Under the pieces are notes generated by a model. That model ran no database searches, had not been told where the DNA came from, and saw only the letters and a program-made list of their open reading frames with translations. From Dendrobium chrysotoxum (taxonomy: Eukaryota > Streptophyta > Magnoliopsida > Asparagales > Orchidaceae): a DNA stretch of 64,000 nucleotides. The translations under genes and the position numbers were made by a program. Shown here piece by piece: positions 36,462 to 48,829 of this stretch (position 1 is the stretch's first letter; each line of letters opens with the position of its first letter). The stretch lies in NCBI GenBank assembly GCA_019925795.1, contig CM034311.1, forward strand, positions 6,124,126-6,188,125. The letters are read 5' to 3'.

Positions 36462-37379
36462 GGGATAAGTCTTTCAAATACTTGAACTAATCGTACAAGG
36501 CAATGTTGATCATACTAGCTAAAAGGACTATTTTATACTAATCATACAGGATGATATTTGAATCATCCTAGATGATCTTTGCCACCAAATTAAAATTACC
36601 GCTATTTTTAAAGCCTCCTATTTAAGTTCTCTTAATTAATGCTAAGAAAATATTTTTCTACTGTTCTAACTAAAGAGAGCTAAGAGAAGGAGAAGGAGAA
36701 TTTGGGAGTGAGAGAGAGAGAGAGAGAGAGAGGATCTTTTGAGGGGAAGTTTATGAGGGAATTTATAAAGGTTTCTCCAAGCAAGGATTTAATCATCTTC
36801 ATCCTTCTTCATCATTGGTTCCTTGGTGGCTCTGGGGAGACGATCATCAACATCTGATCCAGGTTCTCGGCCTATTATAGGAGAGAGTAAAAGGGTTGTC
36901 AGGTTCTCTACCTACTCTAGGAGGGAGTAAAAGGATTCTGGTTTATCTGCCTTCACCAGTAGGGTGAAAAAGGATTCAAGGTTCTCTACCTCACCGGGTC
37001 AGTAGAAAGATTTTGTAAAGGCTTTTCTGCCTTATTGTGGGGGCAAAAGGATAGACACTAACTGATTAGTGCAATACCTGAAATGGGAGATTCTGGGGAG
37101 TGGATGTAGGTCTAATTTGACTGAACCACTATAAAATTTTGTGTGCTCTTTCTTATTACTTTTCCATATTTTATTTTTGCACTGTTCTGTGATTTGCTTT
37201 GTGATTGAAATCTATTATTTTAGTATCTACTTTCACTTAAGTTGTTTTAGTTTTTAAAATATTTAAAAAGAAAAAAAAAAGATTTTTTTTTGTTAAGAAT
37301 TTTTAAAATACCAATTCACCCCCCTCTTGGTCAGCCTCAGGCAAGTTTTATAGGGTTTAACCACCCTCATGAACTTTTA
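36462..37379 (+). repeat. 3' part of an old SIRE-type LTR
   Basis: Plus-oriented LTR fragment cut at its 5' side by the palindrome. It overlaps in content with 44984-45254, keeps the gcaccttcac-like purine blocks (about 36700-37120), the CCTACATCCACTCCcC-complement region and ends ACCCTCATGAACTTTTA at 37379. No primer site follows, so it is a 3' or solo LTR end. Confidence 0.7.
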
Positions 37380-39587
37380 GAGGTAGCTCCAGGGATGAAG
37401 AATTAAATGTAAAAGCTCTTGAAGAATGACTGGAATGAGAGATATATTTCCATGAGGAGGTTTCATCCCTCTTACCCTATTCCAAGCATTTGAGGGAAAT
37501 GGGATGGCTGTGATCATTCACGAAGGACGGCGGGATGCTCAATAGCTTGTCTGGGCTGTTAAGGAGTAGTGAAACATCCTGGTTTAGGTAAAAATGACTT
37601 GGAGATATTCTCATATGGGGAGGGGACCACTATTTATTTGAGCTAAACTAGTGGTTCGGTTGGGTTGGGCTAGAGTCCAGGAAGCTTCTAGAGTTAATTA
37701 AATTGGCTTGATAGGCTGTTATGGAGAGAAAAGGTTTGGAATGGTCATTTTAACCATTTTGAGCTTAATTAGACATTTTTGACTATTTGACCAATCAACA
37801 TAGTCATGCCATAATGAGTTGTTAGCTAGGTGGCATCAAGAGCTAGTGGAGTGAGTTGAAGAGGGTTTGGAGGTTAAGGGTTGAAGTTTGAATGCATACA
37901 AAAATATTTGGCCAAGTATTGTTGAAATGACCAAGTCAACTTGACTTAGGTTTAATTGACTAATGGCTAGGGAAAATCTAGATTCTAGGTAAGAATTGAT
38001 TTGAAGTTTGATAAGGATTGGATTGCTTGAGCTGAATGTTTGAAGTGGCTTTACCCAAATAGACCACTTTTGACTAGATTTGTGCTTAGTTGAGTAGGTC
38101 AACTATTGACTTGTTAAGGGGTCTAATCAGGTCCAAATAACTAAGGAAGAATGATCAACTGGTTTTAGCTAAGCTTTGACTACATTTTGGATTTGTTCCA
38201 ATGCAAAAGGACTTAAGGGTTAATCTAGTTAAACTAGGTTGACCCAAGGCCAGGGTTTGGGCTCAATAGATTTTATTTGATATTTTGAGACCAATGGAGG
38301 TTGTCTCCCAGTCTGGATTGGTCATTTGAGTGAAAATGGCCAATTTGACCTTTAAAGGGTATTAGGATAAACCCTAGTTGACTTGGTCAACTAGGTTGAC
38401 CCAGGGTCTGGGTCTGAGCTTGATGGGTTTGGTTTGATATTTGGAGTCTGATAGAGGTGTTTTTAAGGCTTGGAATGGTCCAAATTATCAAAGTGACCAT
38501 TAAACCCTTAAAGGGTTATTGGGTCAACCTAGGTTGAACTGGTCAACTAGGTTGACCCAAGGGATGGGTTTAGGCTCACCAAGTTTGATTTGATATTTTG
38601 AGTCTGTTGGAGGTGGTCTCATGGAATTTGGAGATCATCTGGTTTGAAATTGATGTTCAAACCCCTAAGGGGTATTTTGGTTAAAACTAGTTGAGCTGGT
38701 CAACCAACTTTGACCAGGGTTAGGGCTTGAGTCTAATGTGCTCCTAATAATTATTAGGATGCCTTGGAGTAGGTTCTAAGGCTTAATCTGAAAAGGCCAC
38801 GTTGAAGTCTATAGAAAACTCCAAAATTTCCCTAAAGGGGCATTTTGGTCATTTTGACCCCTAATTAACTGGGGGTCAAAGTGAGTCCACCAAAATATAG
38901 TTTAATGCTTAACAAGTCATAATAAAGGGTCCGTGTGTGATTAGTTGGTTTGGAAAAGGCACCAAAGTCAAATTCCACTAAGGGACATGTCTAGTGGCAT
39001 AGGCCATAAATATTTAAAGGTTTTACAGCCTTTGGGAATCAATCTAATTTCTGGGGTTAGAGGCCTCAAAATGAGCTCAAATTTGGACGATAGACCCTAG
39101 GGACATGCATAATTAATATTTAATTGATAGATCATGAATTGGTGGTCATTTAACTAAGGCTTGAAGTGTTTGAAAAAATCACTCGAAAGGCTTTCAGGAC
39201 CTAAGCACTTGGACTGGGATTTTGGCTTGAATTTATATATTTAAGTTGCATTTTGGATTTGAATGATTAGGATTGAATTATCTAAATCATTTATGATTAT
39301 TTGGGTGATCATAAGTGATTGGATAGGGTTGAAGCTAGATCAGAGGCAGGATCAAGGTTTGAATTAGAGTTTGGATCAGGATAGGTTTAAAGTTTGGGTA
39401 GGTTTGAAGTCTGGACTTGATTGAAGTTTGAATTGAATTGAGATCTGGATTGGCTTGACATCAGGATTGATCTGTGATCTAGATTGGTCTGAGATCTAGA
39501 TTGATCTGGAGTCTAAGTTGTTCTACGGTCAAGATTAATCTAGGCTCTAGTTAGATCCTAGGGGCTAAATTGGTCCTATTAACCTCA
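37380..39587 (-). repeat. Tat-type LTR-like block, inverted copy
   Basis: Non-coding DNA homologous, in inverted orientation, to about 12180-14420, with the same GTTGACC-rich text and matching landmark strings (39120-39150, 38990-39040). The minus-strand start is probably near 39587 and a TATA-like AAATAAATAG complement lies at about 37626-37636. No internal Gypsy region accompanies it, so it may be a solo LTR. The flanks show no clear target duplication. Confidence 0.55.
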
Positions 39588-39703
39588 TATAAAAATGAGG
39601 TCAACAGGTATGCAGACTCATCTTCAATTATTTAAAATCTATTATCAACAGGATCATAAGAGGAGCTCCCTAAAATCAAATGATCTCTTTTGCTATCGGC
39701 CAT
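39588..39703 (-). pseudogene. Env-position ORF of the old Copia, N-terminal part
   Basis: ATG at 39703 on the minus strand, reading MADSKRDH, then GSSSYDPVDNRF, a stop, and ESAYLL. This aligns with MAGGKRSR...GASSSRGPVDPRF...QAAYERY of the better copies. It ends where the piece at 27360 resumes (about residue 38). A TATA-like TATAAAAT lies about 75 bp upstream. Together with 26363-27360 it makes one split gene. Confidence 0.65.
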
Positions 39704-39779
39704 ATGGAATGCCAAAGCTAGGAATAGAAGAGGATAGGAGTTTAAAGATGTGTGATTCATTCCTTCAATTTTCCTTTAT

Positions 39780-40390
39780 TTTATAGATTTTAGTAGATCG
39801 TACAGTATAATTGGAGATCATACAGTATGATTGGGGATCATATAGTATGATTAAAAGAAGTTAAATCATCTGGATGGCCTATCAAAATAAATAGTCAAAT
39901 CATACAGTATGATCAGGATCATACTGAATGATCTTCAAAAAAAAGTATTCATCCCAAGGAGTCATTTTGTATGAACTTTTATTATGGGTTTGTATATTAA
40001 AAATAGGTGTTGATACAGTATGATTATGTAATTAATATCATACCATCTGATTTAAATTCATCCAATGTTTATTGACCTGTGGATCATATAGTATGAAGAG
40101 GTGGGCGTACAGTACAATTAGTAATCATTGGTCAGATCAGGACCATTGATTACATGGGTGTTGAAGATGTGCAGAATTTGTACATATCATATAATACGAA
40201 TGAGATTCATATAGTATGATGTGAATAATATTTTTTTATTTTTTAAATGTTTTTATTTTTTGAAAATTTATTTGGTGTGTGATGATCAAGGAACATTTAC
40301 TAACTCGTAACATCAAACAAAGAAACCAAAACAAAATAAAATAAATCAAGAAACATAATAAATATGGAAACACACAATCTTATAACTACA
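39780..40390 (-). mobile_element. Old Copia spacer with decayed palindromes
   Basis: Untranslated region between RNase H and the env-position ORF of the old element. It carries palindromes of the form ATCATACAGTATGAT at about 39797-39851 (spacers of 5 bp) and the CCCAAGGAGTCATTTTGTATG landmark at about 39955. It corresponds to 29980-30480. Confidence 0.65.
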
Positions 40391-42171
40391 CATGTTGTTG
40401 ATCACACTTCTATCCCAAATTAAGCTGAATATCAATGATACCTAGTCTAGTCTTTAGTGTGCTAAAGGTGTCATAGTTTAGGGGTTTGGGGAAAATGTCT
40501 ACCAATTGATTTACATTTGCTACATGATGTAGTTCTATATCTCTTTTGGCTACATGATCTTTAAAAAAATAATATTAAATATCTATATGCTTTGTACGAG
40601 AGTATTGAATTAGATTTTTGAAAATGCAGATGGCACTAATATTATCACATATGATTGGGATAGTGTCTACAGAGAGTCCAAGGTCAAGAGTTTATTGATT
40701 TAGCCATAAGACTTTAGCAATACAACTTCCTACAACTATGTATTGGGCTACTAAGTTTTACTTCCTACTGTACCAAGAAACTAATTATTGCCCTATGAAT
40801 TGATAAGTTCTAGAAGTACTTTTTATATCTATTGTATACCCTGTAAAGTCTGAGTCTGAATATCATACAATTTCAAATGAGGAACTATGCCTAGCAATAT
40901 TAATTGCTTTAGCACCTTCCATCTCATACTTCTTTAAAATTTTCTTGATGAACTTACTTTGCCTATGAAAGGTTCCATCATCCCTTACTTCACACTAAAT
41001 CAAAGAAAATATGTTAGCTCTCCCAACATACTCATCTCAAACTCTCTACTCATTATTTTAGAAAAATTATTACAAAAGTTTTCATTTTGTTGATCCAAAT
41101 AGTATATCATCCATATATATTTGAATAATGAGTAGATCATCTCCTACTTTCTTTAGGAATAGGGTTGTATCTACACTACCCCTAACAAATGATCTATCCT
41201 GGAGAAATGTACTAAGCCTTTCATACCATACCCTAAGTGCTTTCTTCAACCCAGACAATACCTTTTTCAATTTATTTACATGATTGGGAAAGATTAAATT
41301 TTCAAATCTTGGCGATTGTTCTACATAAATATCTTTCTTGATAATCCTATTTAAGAAAGCACTCTTTATATCTATTTAATAAAGCTTAAAGCCTCTAAAA
41401 TATGCAAAGGCTAATAACACTCTGATAGCTTCTAGTATAGCTATAGGGGTAAAGGTCTTCTCAAAATCAATGCCTTCAATTTGATTATACTCCTTAGCTA
41501 CTAATCTGACCTTATTCCTAACCACTACTCTAGAATCATTCATCTTATTCTTCAATATCCAATTGGTGCCTACTATACGCTGGTCCTTAGGTCTTTTATC
41601 CAACTCTTATACATTATAACTAACAAATTAGTTTAACTCTTCTTGCATAGCTAGGATTCAGAATTCATCAGATAAGGCATAATCTATATTTATGGGTTAT
41701 ACCATAGAGATGAATGCAGAATGTCTAACCTCTTTTATAAGTCTATGCCTAATTTTAACTCCAACAGATGAATCTCCTAAGATGAACTCCCTAAGATGAC
41801 TAGATAAGTATATCCTTTCCCTAGGAAATAACTCCTGAGGTTCTTCTCTATCTTCTAGGTCAATAGATTCTACTCTTTTGGTAACCTCTATCTCTTCTTC
41901 TTCTTTTAACCTAGGATCACTAGATTTATCATATTCATTAAATATAAAAAGGGAGGACTCCTCTAAAACTAAGGTCCTTATATTAAAGATCCTATAAGTT
42001 TTACCTATAGAGGAATATCCTAAGAAGATTCCTTCATCAGACTTAAGATCAAACTTTCCTAGAGGAGATTTTCTATTGATAAGGATAAAGCATTTACAAC
42101 TAAAGACATGTAGATGTGAAAGATTGGGTGTCCTACCTTTAAGTAGCTCATAGGGTGCCTTATTGAGTTTC
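40391..42171 (-). pseudogene. Old Copia pol: integrase C-end, reverse transcriptase, RNase H
   Basis: Minus-strand Copia polyprotein remnant. Readable from right to left are the end of integrase (KFDLKSDEGIFLGYSS region near 42040), reverse transcriptase (41376-41603 with VAKEYNQIEGIDFEKTF; 41082-41270 with WYERLSTF and the active-site IYMDDILFGS, a YMDD version of Y-V-DD), and RNase H ending near 40425. Many TAG stops interrupt it. It is cut at 42176 by a plus-strand LTR inserted into the integrase region. This is the internal region belonging to the 3' LTR at 24236-26096, judged by the collinear split env-position gene. Confidence 0.85.
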
Positions 42172-42176
42172 GATAG

Positions 42177-42789
42177 TGTTGCAAATTTGAGCCCAAGTTC
42201 AGTAATTTAGATGATAACAAATATTACTGTTTCTTTACTTCTGCTATTAATGAATATTTGCTTTTATTTGCCTTGCTTACTAACCTGTTAGGTCCACAGG
42301 TTTACTTGGAATGTCAATCAGCTCAAAATTAGGTAGACTAGGATTGAGTCAGTCTGTAATTTCTATTCTAATGTATCTTTTAACTTTTCTTGAGTAAAAT
42401 GTATTATGATGGATCCTGAAGTTAAGTAACCTTGCACATACACACTAAGGGGGAGAAATTTTGTGAGTTAGAGAGTTTTCTGGTTTTTGATCATATCGTA
42501 CAGGAGAATTCTAAATCATCTTGGATGATCAGTTAAAAATAGAAATCCTAATTAGATCATCCATATTTATTAAGCTAACTTAACTAATCATCTTAGACAA
42601 TTTGGATCGTACAGGACAATCAGCACAAATTGGAACAAACAGTCGCCAATCATATTTTAGGCAAGATTTCATAATTCAAATTTTGTACTAATCATACAGG
42701 ATGATCTATATAGTCTTGTACGATCCATGTCAATCATGCCTAAAATAATCCCTTGATTAGGGGATTAATTATAGTTAAATTGATCAATC
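42177..42789 (+). repeat. Old plus-strand LTR, 5' segment
   Basis: Begins TGTTGCAAATTTGAG inside the old Copia integrase, possibly with target duplication GATAG (42172-42176). It carries the ACACACTAAGGGGGAGA landmark (42435) and decayed palindromes (near 42500, 42690). It is interrupted at 42789 by a solo LTR and resumes at 44730. Confidence 0.75.
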
Positions 42790-44724
42790 TGTTGGATAAC
42801 TATGGCACCCCAAGAGGGGGGTGAATTGGGGTTCTTAAAATTTTTAATAAAAGAAGGCAATTAAAATAATTTTAAAGCTATTTTGCAATGAATAAATAAA
42901 CACATAATTCTTTACGAAAATGTTAAATAAAAATTGAAGCAAGAAATGAAAATAAGGGGCACAAGATTTTTATGTGGTTCGGCTCTCATTCCAATCCGAC
43001 CTACGTCCACACTAGTCAACTCTTGGGCTAGAATCCACTAATCCAGGTTTGCCTAGCAAACCTCACTTCTTTAAACCAAAGAAGTTCTTTACAACCTAAG
43101 TACTCTCCTACACGGGCGAATACAACCCAATCTAATTACAAGTTAAGCTTTACTAAGCCAAATGGCTTAGATCAAGAAAAAGAAAAATACAATTTGATGT
43201 AAATAAAATAAGCTCAAAATATCTTGTAACAAAATGACCAAAATATTTGAGGTGATCTTGCAAATTAATTTTAATCACCTCACTACTTGCAAATGAAATA
43301 TAAAATTTGCTCATTTTAAGATAGATTTATATTTTGATAAAAATATGAATAATATATTAAATAAAAATATTTTTCTTACTGATTTAAACTATAACTCTTT
43401 AGATATAATACTTTTAAGAAAACTTAGATTTGAAATGCAAATTTATGCCATATAAAAGAAAATTAAAATACTTGCTTTGTTGTCTTTTATGGATTTAAAA
43501 GATTTCACATATAAAACTTAAAATAACATTCCTAACTAGTATTTCATCAAATGATAAATATTTTCAAGAGAGTATATATGATGAAAACTAATAGATCAGC
43601 AAGTGAATATTTAGAAGAAGAAAACAAACTCAAGAACTTCATGAGACATTACTAGATTTAGTGCGTTGAAACTTTCCAACCAAGAATTTGATCTCGCAAA
43701 TGAAAAGAGCTCTTAGAATGAAGATCAAAGTTTCTCCTCTCAAGATTTAGCATGTAACCAAGAAGAAAGGAATGAAAAAAAGTGCTGGAGTTTCTCTCTT
43801 TAATTACCCTTATATGAAGAGGATGAGTAGTATTTAAAGAGAAAGGGAAAGTAAAGCCAAGTTTCAATAAAACTATTAATCTAATATTAATTTATCATCT
43901 AAAACATATTATATTTGATAAAGAATTCATTTATATCAAAGAAATATAAGTTCCAAATGGCTATAAAATGGCTAGTCACATGGATAAGTCAAAAAGTCTT
44001 CATATACATCCAAAACAAGGCAAAAACGGCTACCCAGCAAGTAGTATTAAAATCAGCTAATGTTTAGAAAATCATAATAAATTAAATATAGCTCCAAATG
44101 GGTCACATAACCTAACAATTTATATCTACAGAATCTAAATAATTTAACGGAATAACAATCAGACCACATGTCAATTAACCAAATATCATATTTAGTAAAA
44201 TAAAAACTTATACATATTTTTATATATTTATAGATATTTAAATATTCATATAATAGTATGATATAATTTAAATTAAATTAATCATACATCAGTAAATTGA
44301 TATGAAACAAGTTAATTTAAAAAGAATACGTAATAGAATTTTACCGCAAAAACTTATTCATTTACCTTAATTAAGTATCTTTGCATTTTTGATAAATTCT
44401 ATGTAATCAATGATGCATATAAAATTTAATTAACAAATCTTATAGATCATTAATAATTTAGAAATAATTTTAATAGATGTTTAAATGTGAGCAAATTAAA
44501 CCATACAAGTAAATACTAATGAACCACTAACACACTCCTACATAAAAATCTTCAAGCTTTCCATCTTGGTCCATCTTGACTTCTTTCAACTCAAATTGAA
44601 GTTATTATGCATATCCATCAAATCATTTCACCTGAAATACTTAACACACAAATTAGAACATCCAAGCATATGTTTGTTATCATCAAAATCTCTAGAATGG
44701 GTCATGATATAGATAATATCAACA
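42790..44724 (-). mobile_element. Solo LTR of a different Copia family, target duplication CAATC
   Basis: 1935 bp, plus-strand ends TGTTGGATAAC and ATATCAACA, flanked by an exact CAATC duplication (42785-42789 and 44725-44729). Minus orientation is shown by GATTTTGATGATAACAAAC near the 44724 end, the typical start of SIRE-like LTRs, and by the CCTACGTCCAC and AGAGGGGGGTGAATTGG-type landmarks near 42820-43010. No internal region is present, so unequal recombination between the two LTRs of a former full element is the likely origin. Confidence 0.9.
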
Positions 44725-44729
44725 CAATC

Positions 44730-45259
44730 AAATCACACAAGACGATTAGAAACCATCATCCTGGACGATCAGAGCTCTGTATTGGATGATAATTAATCAC
44801 CACATATTGTATAGGATAAAAGCTTTAACTTTTCAACTAATAGTCCTGGACGATAACTCTACATCGTCCTGGACGATCAGAGCTTTGCATGGGATGATAA
44901 TTAATCGCCATCCATCATACTAGATGATTAATAGCCACCTTTGTACTAATCGTACAGGAAGATAGAAATATCTTATTGGATGATTTCTTCAGATACTTGA
45001 ACTGATAGTACAAGGCAATGCTAATCGTACTGGTTGAAAGAGCTATTTTGCACTAATCATACAAGATGATATTTGAATCATCCTGGATGATCTTTGCCGC
45101 TAAGTTGTAAATTAGGGCTTATTTTGAAGCCTCATATTTAAGCTTTCCTAATTACTGCTCAGAAATCTTTTTGCTATTTTTTTAACCAGAGAGAGCTTAG
45201 AGGAGAGGGAGAGTTTGGGAGAGAGAAAGAGAATCTTATGAGGGGGAGTTTGTTGAGAT
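44730..45259 (+). repeat. Old plus-strand LTR, 3' continuation (truncated)
   Basis: Continues the LTR begun at 42177, with palindromes ATCATCCTGGACGAT near 44755 and ATCGTCCTGGACGAT near 44865. It breaks off in the AGGGGGAGTT region (45241-45259), where the next Copia begins; the expected rest of the LTR would lie past that element, outside the window. Confidence 0.75.
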
Positions 45260-47005
45260 TGTTGCATATTAGTTTTCTAAAGCTTTATCTTTATAACCAT
45301 GTGAGTTTTTGATGATAACAAAATCTTATTGTTTTATTATTATTTCTCCTAACATATTTTGGAAAGTTTGTTTTTGTGTGTACTAATATATTTTTAAGAA
45401 AATTATACTTCAGACTGCTAAAGACTTCAAGACGTATTAGATTAAGGGTTATTGTAAGTGAAGTCTATAATTTTTATTTTTTTTTAGTTTGAGAGAGTGT
45501 GATTGTAAGTTGGATAACTGTGCATGCACACACTAGGGGAGTGAGATAAAACTTAATTTTTTAAAACTAATCGTACTGGATAATTTTTCCTCTATGTCCC
45601 TCAGAAACAAAGTTAATTGGTGCTTGACTGGAAAACTTTTCTAAGTATATTTCGTATTGTATAAAATGGGGTCGTCCCGGATGTAAATCAGAGTACAAAA
45701 TCAACTTCGTTCAGACCGTCCCGTACGATCCTGTAAGTTTTTGAACTGATTATATAGTATAATATGAGTTCGTCCTGGACGCCGATCAGAGTATGAAATC
45801 AGGCCCATCTAGATCATCCCGTACGTACGCACCAAATTTGAACAGATCATTCTGTATGAATATGGTTCGTACAAATGCTAATCAGAGTATGAAATAGGGT
45901 TTGTATATGATCGTACAGATGAAGTGGAAGTTATTGTGAAAATTTTGAACTGATCGTACTATATGAAGTGAGTTCGTACAGATGCCGATCAGAGTACAAA
46001 ATTGAGTTAGTCCATGTTCATACAAATGAAAGTCTCACATTTTGAATTGATCGTACTGTACGATCTGCGTTCATGCAGACGCTAATCAGTGTATGAAATG
46101 AGATTCGTACAGCACTATATGAGACTTTTTAAACTATTTGTACGTACAAAGATCGATTGTACTGTACGATCCAAGTCCATGAAACTTGAAATTTTTAGGT
46201 TTTAGATGATTTTTCTTGTCTATTGTATATAAGGTTTCTAAAAACTGAGAGTCCAAGAGTCCTTGCATGAATTTCTCTTGAGTGCTCTTGAGGAGTGTAT
46301 TTGGGAGAGTGTTGGTGAGATTTTTTAATAGGAAATTATGAGGGATTCACAAGATTGTCTAAAGGTGAGGATCTCATTATTTCTCTTCTCTATCTCTTTG
46401 AAGTCTGTTGGGAGAAGTTTTTGACGAAAGGACCAATTCTCTGCCGTCACTAGGGAAGGTAAAGAAGGATGTGTGGTTCTCTGCCATCACCAGGAGAGTG
46501 AGAAAGACGTTCGGTTCTCTGCCGACACCAAGAGGGTATGAAAGGATGAGTGGTTCTCTATCATCACCAAGGAGGGTGAAAAAGGACGACGATTCTCTGT
46601 CGCGTCGGGGTTTGGTGGAAGAGAGTTTGTAAGGGCTTCACCGCCTTACTATGAGGGCTAAAGGAGAGACACTATTGGTTACTGCGATTCCTGAAGGAGT
46701 CTTCCGGGATTGGACGTAGGTCTTATTCAACCGAACCATTATAAAATCTGGTGTTCTCTGTTCTTGTGTTTATTTTTCTCATTTTTAATTTTTGCATTGC
46801 ATTATATTTTTTTGTGGCTAAAAAATATAATTTTTAACAAGTGTTTATACTATATGAATGAAATTATACTGTACGATATATATATAGTTTTTTTATTAAA
46901 AGGGTTTTCAAAATAATCAAGAGATTTTTTAAATAACCAATTTACCCCCCTCTTGGTTAGCATTGGAACATAATTAATAGGTCTAACAACCTATTCGTAC
47001 TTTTA
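45260..47005 (+). repeat. 5' LTR of plus-strand Copia (host of the nested element)
   Basis: 1746 bp, TGTTGCATATT to GTACTTTTA (a CA to TA change at the end). A TATA box (TATATAAG) lies at 46226-46233. Its U3 uses ATCGTACTGTACGAT palindromes and halves (near 46060 and 46150) in place of the GTCC/GGAC version. Family landmarks of R/U5 (repeated CTCTGCC blocks, CCTACGTCC complement) occur at 46390-46730. The primer site follows two bases after the end. Confidence 0.9.
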
Positions 47006-47007
47006 AG

Positions 47008-47020
47008 TGGTATCAGAGCC
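47008..47020 (+). other. Primer binding site, initiator tRNA-Met
   Basis: TGGTATCAGAGCC two bases after the LTR end, complementary to the 3' end of initiator tRNA-Met. Confidence 0.93.
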
Positions 47021-47062
47021 TATTTTGAAAACTACTATTTAAATTACTTTTTGAAATTTGAT

Positions 47063-48818
47063 CATGGCTAATTTTGGAAATTGAAACATACCTGAGGGTT
47101 ATTCGATCACTAGACCTTCACTGTTTGAAAACATCTCGTTTGACTTTTAGAAAACTCACATGTCTATTTTTCTACAATTGCTTGACTATCTCATGTGGAT
47201 TTTAGTACAGGAAGGTTACACTGCACCTACTAGACTTATAGATGGAATTAGAATTCAAACACCTTTTGCTAATTGGACTGTAGAAGAATGTGAATTAGCT
47301 CAATTAAATGTTAAGTATTTGAATAGTTTCTTTTTTGCACTGAAATTGGAATATTACATGCGTGTTTCTACTTATAAATCTGGAAAAGAGATTTGGGATA
47401 GGCATTCCATTACATATAAAGGAACCAATAAAGTGAAATAATCTAGATTGAATATTCTACTGCATGACTATAAACTTTTTTGCATGAAACCAAATGAGTC
47501 AATCTCTGACGTGTATACTCATTTTACACAGATAGTAACTTCATTATATGCTATAGGTAGGGAACTAACCAATTTTGAAAAAGTAAATAAGATATTATAT
47601 TATTTGCCTACTGCTTATAATGCAAAGATTACTGCTATAACGGAGTCAAAAGACTTAAATATTTATTTTATTGACAATCTGGTTGGATCACTTATTGCTT
47701 ACGAGTAAGGAGTGACTCAATGACAGATTGATGCAGGTGACAGATGGAAAGAAAAGAACATTACATTAAAAGTGGATGACTCGGAGAGTGATCAGTCCCA
47801 GCCTGAGGATAAAGAGGATATTGCCTTAATGACAAGGTAATTCAGAAGTTTCCTAAGGAGGAAGTAGAGGAGACGTCAGCAGTGGAACAAGGGTAAGTTC
47901 CATAAAAATGTTAAGGCTTATAATGATGTAATTTACTATGAGTACAGGAAGCTAGGACACATAAAGACTGATTGCCCTAATCTCAAAGCCAATCCTAGCA
48001 AGGAGAAAGTCGAGGATAAACCCAATGATAGAAGGGGCAAGAAGAGACTATAATGAGCATTTTGGGTGGACTCAGCTTCAGATTCCTCAGAAATAGCACC
48101 TGAAGAGGATGTCACAAATTTATGCTTGATGGCTGACAATCTTGATCATTCAGATCAAAAGGAGGTATGTGACTTAAGTTATGATGAATTATTTGAAGTT
48201 TTTGAGCGCATTCATTCTGTATATAGGAGACTAAAGAAACTACATGCAATGTTGAATTTGGATTACTTAGAACTATAGAAAGAATTTGAAATCCTTAGGA
48301 AAGACCATGCATTAATTGATAGCAACCACATGACTCTGTTGGATGAATAAGATGATTTGAACAAACAGCATGAAGTTTTAAAATTATCTCATACAGAACT
48401 TGAAAATAATTTTAAAGTCTTTTTGGAAGAATCTGAACATAGAGAAATTGACTTGAAAATGGATATTTCTATATTTGAGAATAGAAACTCATATGTTGAA
48501 TTGGAGTTGAAATGAATTAAAGAAAATAGACCTACTCCCACACTTGAACAATTCTATAGGTCTAAACAAAAGAATATGAGTTCAACACCTAGGAAAAGAT
48601 ATTACAAAGCACATAGATTGGTAAATCCTTTTCCTGGAGTCAAATGTTTTTCTTGTGGTATGATTTAGCATATTTCCCACACTTATACTATTCATCATAT
48701 AATATATTTAGTGTGGAAATCTAAGGTGCATAAAATACAGTATATCACATATACATCTGGTTTAAAATTACCAAGAGGTAAACCCAAACTTATTTGGATT
48801 CCCAGGACTAATGTTTGA
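47063..48818 (+). pseudogene. Plus-strand Copia gag, degenerate
   Basis: Gag starts at ATG 47063 (MANFGN) and ends at the conserved TGA 48816-48818. Open pieces at 47160-47441 and 47448-47708 carry KEIWDRHSITYKG and SDVYTHFTQIVTSLYAIGRE, matching element 1 Gag. Stops are mostly TAG or TAA at former Trp and Gln codons. In the zinc knuckle (about 47930-47975) the first two cysteines have become tyrosines (YYEYRKLGHIKTDC), so zinc binding is lost. A charged, coiled-coil-like C-terminal domain follows (48066-48540). The ending WIPRTNV-stop has the same position as in the nested element. Confidence 0.87.
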
Positions 48819-48829
48819 TTTTCTTGTAG

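Noticed and set aside
37380..39587. Host gene or intron
   Set aside because: No exon-like open frames; the region matches the Tat-type LTR-like block at 12180-14420 in inverted order.
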